Position numbers and translations under genes: made by a program
Shown: one piece after another, positions 23,085 to 31,197 of the stretch
How the letters are laid out: each line of letters opens with the position of its first letter
Numbering within the stretch: the stretch's first letter is position 1
The notes under the pieces: model-generated
Seen by the model: the letters and a program-made list of their open reading frames with translations, nothing else
Database searches by the model: none
Told to the model about the DNA's origin: nothing
From: SFWF01 sp045539925
GTDB lineage: Bacteria; Bacillota; Clostridia; Oscillospirales; Acutalibacteraceae
Reading direction: 5' to 3'
Assembly (NCBI GenBank): GCA_045539925.1
Contig: JAZQGH010000145.1
Span: forward strand, 10,085 to 74,084
Length of the DNA: 64,000 bases

Positions 23085-25757
23085 ATGCAAATGACCGACA
23101 GTTTCTCTAAAATTTCGCCAGCATTTAAAAACTCTGAAAACTGCATTATTATGAGTACCGACAATGGCTTTGCCCCTGCAACTGCGGTAGCCATTCAGTC
23201 GCTCATCGACACATCTTCAAAAGAAAATTTTTACGATATAATCATACTTCATTCAAGGGTGACCCCTCTTATGCAGGAGGCACTCCTTTCAATGGATATG
23301 CCCGAAAATTTTTCTTTGCGTTTTTATAATGTTTCCGAAATTGTTGACCGTATGAATCTGTATACAGCTAACAGAAGGTCTATAACGATGGAAACCTATT
23401 ACCGTCTTTTCGCCCCTTGGATTTTATCAGACGAATATAAACGCGCCTTTTATTTCGACGGTGATATGGTCGCCACAAGGGACATCTATCCTGTTTTTAA
23501 ATGTGACATCGAAAACAAACTTATTGCTGCCGTAAAGGATTATTGGGGAATTTGCAACTGCTTTATTCCCGACGATCCCAGACGGGAATATCAGGAAAGC
23601 ATAGGCATTAAAAATGTAGAAAATTATGTTATTGCCGCAACTATCCTGTTTAACCTTACAGAATTCCGCAAACGCTTTACGCTAAAGCAGATAATGGAGA
23701 TGTGCACCCAAAATGAGTGGAAGCAGCACGATCAGGATGTGGTAAATGTTCTTTGTCAGGGCTTTGTACATTTCCTGTCTGCCGAGTGGGGAATGGTCAG
23801 CGACTATGGCAACAATCACTATCTGCCGCAGCATCTGCTGGACGAGCTTAATGCGGTGACCGAGCCGATACTTATACACTACGCAGGTTCCCGTAAGCCT
23901 TGGCTTAAGCCCTATACAGAAGGGTATATGTTATTCTGGAGATGTGCCGAAAAAACTAAATTTTTCGAATATCTGGCAGATATGATAGTTTCTCCCGAAT
24001 TCAGGGCTAATCTGCTTACCGAAATGGCTGAGGGAAATCTTCAGTATAAGTTTACGGGAGACGAGATTATCGGCACCTATAACGGGGTAGAGCTCGTTAG
24101 AAAGGGTGGCTATGCAGGGCCTGTAACCTATCATCAGATAAGGGTCAGAAACGGAATACTGCATCTGGTTGCCTCGTCGTATTACTACGCCCTTCCCGCA
24201 GACCTTGATATGGAAGTGTTTGTGAAGATAAACGATGAGCTTGTCCCTGTGGACAGACAGTATACCGACAATCTCTACCGTCAGGATGACGGAAGAATGA
24301 CCTGTCGCGGAGAACTGTTTGAGCTTGATTATAGGCTCAATAAAAATGTAGAAAACTACAGTATTTCCGTAGTATGTAAGATAGGCGGATATACTATGGA
24401 AAAGAAGGATTTGCGTTTTAATCAGTATGCACCGCTTACAAAGAGGTATGAAAACTGCTATTATCACAGCGAGGGCTGGGCAGTAAAACTTAATAAAGAC
24501 CTCACAGGTCTTAAGGTATCTGCTGTAAATAAAAATGCTCTTTCCAAATGCGAAAAAGCATTCAGAAAAGAACTTCGCAAGGTGGGAAAAGAGGCAGAAA
24601 GAAACGCACTTTTTGTCCGTCCGCTAGTCCTTCTGCTTAAAAAAATCGTTAAAAAGCCTATATGGATCGTATCTGACCGAATTATGAAGGCTGACGATAA
24701 CGGAGAGGTCTTCTTTAAGTACCTTTGCGAGAAGAAAAGGGGAGAAGTAAAGCCCTATTTTGTCCTTAGCAAAAAATCTCCCGATTATAGCCGACTTAAA
24801 AAGATAGGAAGCGTGTTGGAGCCGTATTCTATAAAGCACAGAATATTTCATCTTCTTGCTCATTACACCATTTCCTCGCAAACCGATATGGTTTTCAGAA
24901 ATCCGATGAAAAAAAGCCGAAGGGCGTATATGGATATGCTCAGTGAGGTAGATTTTATCTTCCTGCAGCACGGTGTTATTCATAACGATATTTCGGGTTG
25001 GCTGTGTAAGCGCAGACAATCCTGTGCAGGCTTTGTGACAACCACCCAAAAAGAGTATGATTCGATAGTCGGTGGAAATTATAACTACACTAAAGACGAA
25101 GTCTGGCTTACGGGTATGCCGCGTTTTGATAACCTTGAGGATAAACGCGAAAAGATAGTTACCATACTTCCTACCTGGCGCAGATTCCTTACGGTACGCC
25201 AGAATCAGGAAACGGGTATATGGGAATTAGCAACGGGCTTCTCCGATTCTAAATATGCCACATTCTACCGCAACCTTATGAACAGTGAAAAACTAAATGC
25301 TGCGGCAAAAAAATACGGCTATAAGATACAGTTCAAAATACATCCCTCTTTCCTAACTCACGAAGCACAATTCGGCTTTAACGATAGCGTGAATATCGTG
25401 GATAATAATATTTCCTACCGTGAGATATACTCAAAGAGCAGTCTTATCGTTACCGACTATTCGTCAGCGGTTTACGACTTTATTTATCTCAGAAAGCCGA
25501 TGTTATACTGTCAGTTCGACAGGGAAGACTTTTTTGAGAATCATATGACCGATAATGTGGAGCTTCATTATGAAAAAGAGGGATACGGTGAGGTAAATTA
25601 CGATCTTCAGAGCACCATAGACTGCATTACTCAGTATATGGCGAACGACTGTAAGCTTAAGGAGACCTACCGTAAGCGTATAGATGCCTTTTTTGCCTTC
25701 AGCGATAAGAATAACTGTCAGCGTGTTTACGAGAAAATAGCAAAGCTTAAAAAATAG
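23085..25757 (+). CDS. Fusion of GT8 glycosyltransferase and TagF-like phosphotransferase
   Basis: An 890-residue two-enzyme protein. Residues 20 to about 290 form a GT8 glycosyltransferase: NCIIMSTDNGFAPATAVAIQSL, then YRLFAPWIL, the metal-binding YFDGDMVA and HYAGSRKPW near the end. Residues about 310-470 form a beta-rich accessory region. Residues about 520-890 form a CDP-glycerol phosphotransferase domain like the one in the 20844-22046 gene: FLQHGVIHNDIS, LTGMPRFDNL, LPTWRRFL, VTDYSSAVYDFIYLRKPM. It would add a sugar and a polyol-phosphate to the same chain. AAGGAG precedes ATG 23085. It is the last gene of the cluster; no terminator hairpin with a T run is clear directly after it. The products are inferred, not known. 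Confidence 0.88.
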   Translation: MQMTDSFSKISPAFKNSENCIIMSTDNGFAPATAVAIQSLIDTSSKENFYDIIILHSRVTPLMQEALLSMDMPENFSLRFYNVSEIVDRMNLYTANRRSITMETYYRLFAPWILSDEYKRAFYFDGDMVATRDIYPVFKCDIENKLIAAVKDYWGICNCFIPDDPRREYQESIGIKNVENYVIAATILFNLTEFRKRFTLKQIMEMCTQNEWKQHDQDVVNVLCQGFVHFLSAEWGMVSDYGNNHYLPQHLLDELNAVTEPILIHYAGSRKPWLKPYTEGYMLFWRCAEKTKFFEYLADMIVSPEFRANLLTEMAEGNLQYKFTGDEIIGTYNGVELVRKGGYAGPVTYHQIRVRNGILHLVASSYYYALPADLDMEVFVKINDELVPVDRQYTDNLYRQDDGRMTCRGELFELDYRLNKNVENYSISVVCKIGGYTMEKKDLRFNQYAPLTKRYENCYYHSEGWAVKLNKDLTGLKVSAVNKNALSKCEKAFRKELRKVGKEAERNALFVRPLVLLLKKIVKKPIWIVSDRIMKADDNGEVFFKYLCEKKRGEVKPYFVLSKKSPDYSRLKKIGSVLEPYSIKHRIFHLLAHYTISSQTDMVFRNPMKKSRRAYMDMLSEVDFIFLQHGVIHNDISGWLCKRRQSCAGFVTTTQKEYDSIVGGNYNYTKDEVWLTGMPRFDNLEDKREKIVTILPTWRRFLTVRQNQETGIWELATGFSDSKYATFYRNLMNSEKLNAAAKKYGYKIQFKIHPSFLTHEAQFGFNDSVNIVDNNISYREIYSKSSLIVTDYSSAVYDFIYLRKPMLYCQFDREDFFENHMTDNVELHYEKEGYGEVNYDLQSTIDCITQYMANDCKLKETYRKRIDAFFAFSDKNNCQRVYEKIAKLKK

Positions 25758-25824
25758 CGGTTTCTCGGTGTAAAAATTTGGTTAAAATGCTGGATAAAAA
25801 GTCAAAAAAAGGGCTTAAAACCTA

Positions 25825-25853
25825 TTGACAAAAGCCCTTTAGTGTGTTAAACT
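25825..25853 (+). promoter_or_regulatory. Promoter of the ilv-leu operon, overlapped by a palindrome
   Basis: TTGACA at 25825-25830 and TAAACT at 25848-25853 with a 17-base spacer. GCCCTTTAG at 25834-25842 and CTAAAGGGC at 25852-25860 form a perfect nine-base inverted repeat around the -10 box, and a further AAAGGGCTT copy lies at 25808. It could be an operator. Confidence 0.75.
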
Positions 25854-25884
25854 AAAGGGCAAGTTATAAGGGAGCTTGATCGTT

Positions 25885-25986
25885 ATGTTTGTTTTTGATA
25901 CTCTAAGCATAGTCCTACTAGCTGTTATTACCCTCGTTCTAGTGGTGAATAACGGTCGGGTTGGTTGTGCTATCAGACAAAAATAA
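25885..25986 (+). CDS. Leader peptide of the ilv-leu operon
   Basis: A 33-codon reading frame between the promoter and ilvB, preceded by AAGGGAG at the right distance. Its middle, TLSIVLLAVITLVLVV, has 12 Leu, Ile or Val in 15 successive codons from residue 7 to 21, the same design as the IlvL leader of enterobacteria. It is followed by an intrinsic terminator (26026-26060) before ilvB. Stalling of a ribosome at these codons when charged Leu, Val or Ile tRNAs are scarce would favour read-through. A small membrane peptide is the alternative reading, but the position, composition and downstream terminator favour a regulatory leader. Confidence 0.82.
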   Translation: MFVFDTLSIVLLAVITLVLVVNNGRVGCAIRQK

Positions 25987-26060
25987 GGTTATAGCAATCT
26001 TTTAGCTTTCTGTAATCGTATTTAAAGGTCTATGGTGCGCAACACCGTAGACCTATTTTT
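25924..26060 (+). promoter_or_regulatory. Transcription attenuator of the ilv-leu operon
   Basis: Competing pairings are visible. Segments 1 and 2: GTTATTACC (25924-25932) with GGTGAATAAC (25944-25953). Segments 2 and 3: GTTGTGC (25964-25970) with GCGCAAC (26037-26043), plus ACGGT (25952-25956) with ACCGT (26044-26048). Segments 3 and 4: the terminator AGGTCTATGGTG (26026-26037) with CACCGTAGACCT (26043-26054), loop of five, then ATTTTTATT. A ribosome stalled in the Leu/Val/Ile run covers segment 1 and frees segment 2 to open the terminator. Pairings were found by eye. Confidence 0.75.
26026..26060 (+). terminator. Attenuator terminator before ilvB
   Basis: A 12-base-pair stem with one G-T pair and a five-base loop, followed by ATTTTTATT. 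It lies 38 bases before the ilvB start codon. Confidence 0.88.
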
Positions 26061-26097
26061 ATTTCTTTAAAGCACTAAAGCAAAAAGGAGAGACAAA

Positions 26098-27774
26098 ATG
26101 AAAATTACAGGTGCTCAGATCATTATAGAAACTCTTATCGAGCAGGGCTGTAAAACCGCTTTTGGTTATCCGGGCGGAGCTGTGCTGAATATATATGACG
26201 AGCTTTATAACAATTCCGACCGTATAGAGCATATCATCACCGCTCACGAACAGGGCGCAGCCCACGCGGCGGACGGATATGCAAGGGCAACAGGTGAGGT
26301 AGGTGTGGTTATCGCGACATCGGGTCCGGGAGCTACAAATCTTGTAACGGGAATAGCAACTGCTCAGCTCGACAGTGTGCCGTTGGTGGCAATTACGGGC
26401 AACGTTTCTACCGACCTTATCGGACGCGACAGCTTTCAGGAGGTAGACATTATGGGAATCACCATTCCCATAACCAAGCACAACTACTTTGTTAAATCTG
26501 TGGACGAACTTGCCGACACCATCCGCGAAGCCTTTAAAATTGCAAAGTCGGGCAGACCGGGTCCCGTACTTATAGATGTTCCCAAAGATGTTCAGCTGGC
26601 TGTTTGCGATTATGAGGTAAAGCCCATAGAAAAGCCCTATCCTATGGAACTGGCGGCAGAGTATAACATTCAGGCAGCGGCAGAGATAATTGCCGAGGCA
26701 AGAAGACCTTACATATACTGCGGCGGCGGTGTGGTTATCGGAAATGCCGCAGAAGAGGTGGTTGCCCTTTCAGAAAAGATTGATGCCCCTGTGGGCTGCT
26801 CTATGATGGGACTCTCTGCAATCTCAAGAGACCATAAAAACTCCCTCGGTATGCAGGGAATGCATGGCACCTTTGCCGCATCCCGCGCAATGGCAGAGGC
26901 TGATGTGATAATAGCACTCGGTGTCCGTTTTTCCGACCGTGCTACAGGCAATAAGAAAAAATTTGCTTCGGGTGCCCGTATAATTCACATTGATATTGAG
27001 CCTGCAGAACTTGGCAAAAACATCCCTGCGTATCTCGGCATAATAGCAGACGTTAAGGATGCTGCCGCCCGTCTCATAGCGGCAGTTAAGGAAAAGAAAA
27101 ACGACGAATGGCGCGCTAAGGTTGAGGAATTCAGGGCAAGGGATGTAAACCCCAACTTTAATCCCGACGATATGCGTCCTTACCAGATTATCGATTGTGT
27201 AAACAAATATACCGACGAAAATACAGTAATTGCTACCGATGTCGGTCAGCATCAGATGTGGACAGCACAGCGTTATAAGTTCAAAACACCCCGCACCTTT
27301 GTAACTTCAGGCGGACTTGGCACAATGGGCTTCGGTCTGGGTGCCGCTATCGGCTCGGCTGTAGGAACAGGCAGAAAAACCGTTCTCTTTACGGGTGACG
27401 GAAGCTTCGGAATGAATCTTAACGAACTTGCAACTGCCGTTTCCTTTGATGTTCCCGTAATCGTAGTTCTTATGAACAACGGTGTTCTGGGAATGGTTCG
27501 TCAGTGGCAGAGCATATTCTATCAGAAACACTATTCCAACACTACTCTGGGCAGAAAAACCAATTTCAAAAAACTCGCAGAAGCCTTCGGTGCCGACGGA
27601 TACGAATGCAACACTATTGCAGAGTTCGAGGCTGCTTTCAAAGAGGCATTCCAAAAGGGTGGACCCGCCGTTATCGACTGCCATATCGATATGGATGAAA
27701 TGGTGCTTCCTATGACACCTCCGGGCGGCACTGTCGACCAGATGATAATTAAGAAAAAAGATATAAACCTCTGA
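26098..27774 (+). CDS. ilvB: Acetolactate synthase large subunit
   Basis: TPP- and FAD-dependent enzyme that joins two pyruvates, or pyruvate and 2-ketobutyrate, at the first common step of Val, Leu and Ile synthesis. The 558 residues are normal for the large subunit. Visible: the N-terminal pyrimidine-binding domain with YPGGAVLNIYDEL and the catalytic Glu in AHEQGAAHAADGYAR, the FAD-binding middle domain, and the C-terminal TPP motif GDGSFGMNLNELATA to VLMNN. The tail PPGGTVDQMI fits biosynthetic (anabolic) enzymes, as does the presence of ilvN 15 bases downstream. AGGAGAG precedes the ATG. It is under the upstream leader-peptide attenuator. Confidence 0.96.
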   Translation: MKITGAQIIIETLIEQGCKTAFGYPGGAVLNIYDELYNNSDRIEHIITAHEQGAAHAADGYARATGEVGVVIATSGPGATNLVTGIATAQLDSVPLVAITGNVSTDLIGRDSFQEVDIMGITIPITKHNYFVKSVDELADTIREAFKIAKSGRPGPVLIDVPKDVQLAVCDYEVKPIEKPYPMELAAEYNIQAAAEIIAEARRPYIYCGGGVVIGNAAEEVVALSEKIDAPVGCSMMGLSAISRDHKNSLGMQGMHGTFAASRAMAEADVIIALGVRFSDRATGNKKKFASGARIIHIDIEPAELGKNIPAYLGIIADVKDAAARLIAAVKEKKNDEWRAKVEEFRARDVNPNFNPDDMRPYQIIDCVNKYTDENTVIATDVGQHQMWTAQRYKFKTPRTFVTSGGLGTMGFGLGAAIGSAVGTGRKTVLFTGDGSFGMNLNELATAVSFDVPVIVVLMNNGVLGMVRQWQSIFYQKHYSNTTLGRKTNFKKLAEAFGADGYECNTIAEFEAAFKEAFQKGGPAVIDCHIDMDEMVLPMTPPGGTVDQMIIKKKDINL

Positions 27775-27789
27775 TGAAAGGAGAAACCT

Positions 27790-28320
27790 ATGAAACAGTT
27801 TGTAATTTCTATCCGTGTTTCCAACAAATTCGGCGTACTGTCCCGTGTTGCATCGATGTTCTCCCGCAGAGGCTTCAATATCGACAGTCTTACGGTTTCG
27901 GCTACTGAGAGCGAGGGTATCTCTCGTATGACTATCACCGCAACAGGTGACGAGTACACAAAAAAGCAGATAATTCTTCAGCTCAACCGCCTCCATGAGG
28001 TAATCGCTATCAGCGAAATGCCCTATGAAAACTCCCTTATCCGCGAACTTCTTCTCATAAAGATAAAGAACTCGAGTGAGCGTCATCAGGAAATAATGGA
28101 CGCAGTAAATATATTCAAGGCATCTATTATCGACTACGCACCCGACTCCTTCTGCATAGAGGTAACGGGGGAGACCTCCAAGCTCGATACCTTTATCAGT
28201 GTTGTTAAGCCCTGCGGAATAATCGAGATGTGCCGAACAGGTGCTGTTGCCCTTACCCGCGGCTCAGACTCCCTGCGCGAAATGGATATGGGCTACTTAA
28301 ATGTCTACAAAAAATATTAA
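27790..28320 (+). CDS. ilvN: Acetolactate synthase small (regulatory) subunit
   Basis: Regulatory partner of IlvB that raises its activity and gives feedback inhibition by valine. The 176-residue length is normal for the ACT plus C-terminal domain form. The N-terminal ACT domain starts VISIRVSNKFGVLSRVASMFSRRGFNIDSLTVSATE, including the glycine-rich turn that binds valine in studied enzymes. The C-terminal part (SSERHQEIMDAVNIFKASIIDYAPDSFCIEVTG) is also typical. AAAGGAG lies before the ATG. Co-transcribed with ilvB. Confidence 0.95.
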   Translation: MKQFVISIRVSNKFGVLSRVASMFSRRGFNIDSLTVSATESEGISRMTITATGDEYTKKQIILQLNRLHEVIAISEMPYENSLIRELLLIKIKNSSERHQEIMDAVNIFKASIIDYAPDSFCIEVTGETSKLDTFISVVKPCGIIEMCRTGAVALTRGSDSLREMDMGYLNVYKKY

Positions 28321-28350
28321 ATTATAAAATTTTTAAAAGGAGAAATTAAA

Positions 28351-29373
28351 ATGTCAACACAAAGAATGTTCTACGAATCAGATTGTAATCTTGCTCTCTT
28401 AGAGGGCAAAACAGTAGCTATCATCGGCTACGGCTCACAGGGTCACGCTCACGCTAAAAACCTTCGTGATTCAGGCGTAAAGGTTATTATCGGTCTTTAC
28501 ACAGGCTCCAAGAGTGCCTTAAAGGCTGAGGCTGACGGCTTCGAGGTTTATACCACTGCAGAGGCAACCAAAAAGGCAGATATCGTTATGATTCTTATCA
28601 ATGACGAGTATCAGGCAAAGGTTTATAAGAACGAGATCGCTCCCAACCTCCGCGAGGGTATGACCATTGCATTCGCTCACGGCTTCAATATCCATTTCCA
28701 GCAGATAGTTGTTCGTGACGACTGTAACGTAATTATGGTAGCTCCCAAGGGACCGGGACACACCGTAAGAAGTGAGTATCAGGTAGGCAAGGGCGTTCCC
28801 TGTCTCGTAGCAGTTCATCAGGATGCTACAGGCGATGCTCTCGATTTAGGTCTTGCCTATGCTCTCGGTATCGGCGGAGCACGTGCAGGTGTTCTTGAGA
28901 CCACCTTCCGCACCGAGACCGAAACCGACCTCTTCGGTGAGCAGGCTGGCACTTGCTGCGGTGTTTGTGCGCTTATGCAGGCAGGCTTCGAGACCCTCGT
29001 TGAGGCAGGCTACGACCCCAGAAATGCTTACTTCGAGTGTATCCACGAAATGAAGCTCATCGTTGACCTTATCTATCAGTCAGGCTTTGCAGGAATGAGA
29101 TATTCTATCTCCAACACTGCTGAGTACGGCGACTACATCACAGGACCCAAGATTATCACCGAGGACACCAAGAAGGCTATGAAGAAGATTCTTTCCGACA
29201 TTCAGGACGGCTCCTTCGCTAAGGAATTCCTTCTCGATATGTCCGAGGCAGGCGGTCAGGCTCACTTCAAGGCTATGCGTAAGCTTGCCGCTGAGCATTG
29301 CTCCGAAACCGTTGGTGAAGAGGTTCGTAAGCTCTACACCTGGAACGACGAAGAGAAGTTTATCAATAACTAA
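28351..29373 (+). CDS. ilvC: Ketol-acid reductoisomerase (class I)
   Basis: Second step of branched-chain amino acid synthesis: an NADPH- and Mg-dependent alkyl shift and reduction of acetolactate or acetohydroxybutyrate. The 340 residues match the short class I enzyme. Visible: Rossmann motif GYGSQGHAHAKNLRDSG at about 26-42, then the PKGPGHTVRSEY region, and the metal-binding helices with TDLFGEQAGTCCG and YECIHEMKLIVDLIYQSG-like sequence (here YFECIHEMKL). AAAGGAG precedes the ATG. The codon choice is more biased toward a few codons than in the neighbours, as expected for a highly expressed enzyme. Confidence 0.96.
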   Translation: MSTQRMFYESDCNLALLEGKTVAIIGYGSQGHAHAKNLRDSGVKVIIGLYTGSKSALKAEADGFEVYTTAEATKKADIVMILINDEYQAKVYKNEIAPNLREGMTIAFAHGFNIHFQQIVVRDDCNVIMVAPKGPGHTVRSEYQVGKGVPCLVAVHQDATGDALDLGLAYALGIGGARAGVLETTFRTETETDLFGEQAGTCCGVCALMQAGFETLVEAGYDPRNAYFECIHEMKLIVDLIYQSGFAGMRYSISNTAEYGDYITGPKIITEDTKKAMKKILSDIQDGSFAKEFLLDMSEAGGQAHFKAMRKLAAEHCSETVGEEVRKLYTWNDEEKFINN

Positions 29374-29397
29374 TTTCTAACTACCGCTTATTGGCAG

Positions 29398-29450
29398 TCC
29401 CGGCCTCCCAAGCCTTTAGGGAGGGGGACCGCTTGCGGTGGAGGGATATT
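29398..29450. repeat. Short hairpin-rich repeat between ilvC and ilvD
   Basis: CCCGGCCTCCCAAGCC, AGGGAGGGGGACC and CCGCTTGCGG form small hairpins. The style matches the GC-rich repeats at 58.3-58.6 kb. Confidence 0.4.
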
Positions 29451-29524
29451 TAAGAGGTTTAACGGAGATATAAAACATTTATGTTTGCTTTAAATTTCTT
29501 GTAACATAACAGGAGGAAAAACCT

Positions 29525-31186
29525 ATGAAAAGCGATATTATGAAAAGCGGTCCTGAAAGAGCACCCCAGCGTTCTCTTCTCAAAGCCGCAGGATATTCCG
29601 ACAACGAGATTAAAAAGCCCCTTATCGGCATTGTAAACTCTTTTAATGAGATAGTACCGGGTCACGTTCACTTGGAGCGCATTTCCCGTGCCGTTAAGGA
29701 TGGCGTTCTTGCCGCAGGCGGAACACCTATGGAGTTTAATACAATCGCTGTGTGCGACGGTCTTGCAATGGGACACGAGGGTATGAAATATTCACTCGTC
29801 ACCCGCGAAATCATTGCCGACAGCGTCGAGTGTATGGCAAAAGCCCACGCCCTCGACGGACTTGTGTTTATCCCTAACTGCGATAAAATCGTTCCGGGTA
29901 TGGTTATGGCGGCTTGTCGTCTTAACATCCCCTCTATCTTTGTTTCGGGCGGTCCTATGCTTTCTAACTGCGATATGCAGGGCAGAGCAATGGACTTAAA
30001 CTCGGTTTTCGAGGCAGTAGGTGCTTATAAAAACGGCACTATCGGTGAAGATGAACTGGCTTATGTAGAGGGCAATGCTTGTCCCGGTTGCGGTTCCTGT
30101 TCGGGAATGTTCACCGCAAACTCTATGAACTGCCTTTGCGAAGCGCTGGGTATAGCCCTTCGCGGAAACGGAACTATTCCTGCTGTACACGGTGCCCGTC
30201 AGCGTCTTGCTAAAGCCGCAGGCGAGCAGGTGATGGAGCTTGTAAACAAGGATATAAAACCTCTCGATATTATCACCGAAAAGGCTCTTCGCAATGCCCT
30301 TACTGTTGATATGGCGCTGGGATGCTCTACGAACTCTGCACTCCACCTTGCCGCAATCGCACACGAGGCTCATATCGATTTTGACCTTCATATGATAAAT
30401 GAAATAAGCGAAAAGACCCCCAACCTTTGCCACCTTGCCCCTGCAGGACATCACCATATGCAGGATTTAGAGGCGGCAGGCGGTGTTTATGCCGTAATGG
30501 GTGAACTAAACTTTGCAGGTTTCCTCGAAACCGATGCCCTTACCGTAACAGGCAAAACCGTTGCCGAAAACATAAAGGGTTGCCGTTCTCTTAATACCGA
30601 GGTTGCAAAGACCGTATCTGAGCCCTATACCAAAACAGGCGGACTTGCCGTACTTTATGGCTCTCTTGCTCCAAACGGTGCAATCGTTAAGCGTAGTGCA
30701 GTGGCTCCCGAAATGCTAACTCATACAGGCCCTGCCCGTGTGTTCGACAGTGAAGAAGAGGCAATTAAGGTTATCTACGCAGGAGAAATCAAACCAGGCG
30801 ATGTTGTTGTTATCCGTTATGAGGGACCTGCAGGCGGTCCTGGTATGAGAGAAATGCTTTCTCCCACCTCGGCTATCGCAGGTATGGGACTGGATAAAGA
30901 GGTTGCCCTTATAACCGACGGACGTTTCTCGGGTGCTACCCGCGGTGCCGCAATCGGTCACACCTCACCCGAGGCAGTAGACGGCGGACCTATTGCCTAT
31001 GTAAAAGACGGCGACACTATCACCATAGACATCCCCAATTATTCCATAAGCCTTAATGTTTCTGAGGAAGAAATGGCAAAGCGTAAGAATGACACCACCC
31101 TCAAGGTAAAAACCAATCTTACAGGATATTTAAAGAAATATGCAAAACTCGTAAGCTCCGCCGATAAAGGCGCAATAATCGAATAG
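29525..31186 (+). CDS. ilvD: Dihydroxy-acid dehydratase
   Basis: Third enzyme of the pathway, an Fe-S dehydratase that converts dihydroxy-isovalerate and its methyl homologue into the 2-keto acids. The 553 residues are normal. Cluster ligands are visible in IPNCDKIVPGM and in GNACPGCGSCSGMFTANSMN; the C-terminal YEGPAGGPGMREM and ITDGRFSGATRG stretches complete the active site. AGGAGG lies before the ATG. A 150-base gap upstream holds a short hairpin-rich repeat around 29398-29450, without a T-rich terminator, so the operon probably runs through it. Confidence 0.96.
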   Translation: MKSDIMKSGPERAPQRSLLKAAGYSDNEIKKPLIGIVNSFNEIVPGHVHLERISRAVKDGVLAAGGTPMEFNTIAVCDGLAMGHEGMKYSLVTREIIADSVECMAKAHALDGLVFIPNCDKIVPGMVMAACRLNIPSIFVSGGPMLSNCDMQGRAMDLNSVFEAVGAYKNGTIGEDELAYVEGNACPGCGSCSGMFTANSMNCLCEALGIALRGNGTIPAVHGARQRLAKAAGEQVMELVNKDIKPLDIITEKALRNALTVDMALGCSTNSALHLAAIAHEAHIDFDLHMINEISEKTPNLCHLAPAGHHHMQDLEAAGGVYAVMGELNFAGFLETDALTVTGKTVAENIKGCRSLNTEVAKTVSEPYTKTGGLAVLYGSLAPNGAIVKRSAVAPEMLTHTGPARVFDSEEEAIKVIYAGEIKPGDVVVIRYEGPAGGPGMREMLSPTSAIAGMGLDKEVALITDGRFSGATRGAAIGHTSPEAVDGGPIAYVKDGDTITIDIPNYSISLNVSEEEMAKRKNDTTLKVKTNLTGYLKKYAKLVSSADKGAIIE

Positions 31187-31197
31187 GAGACTATAGT

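Noticed and set aside
25861..26097. T-box riboswitch before ilvB
   Set aside because: No T-box core (TGGNACC) or stem I was seen; the Leu/Val/Ile-rich leader frame and attenuator explain the region.
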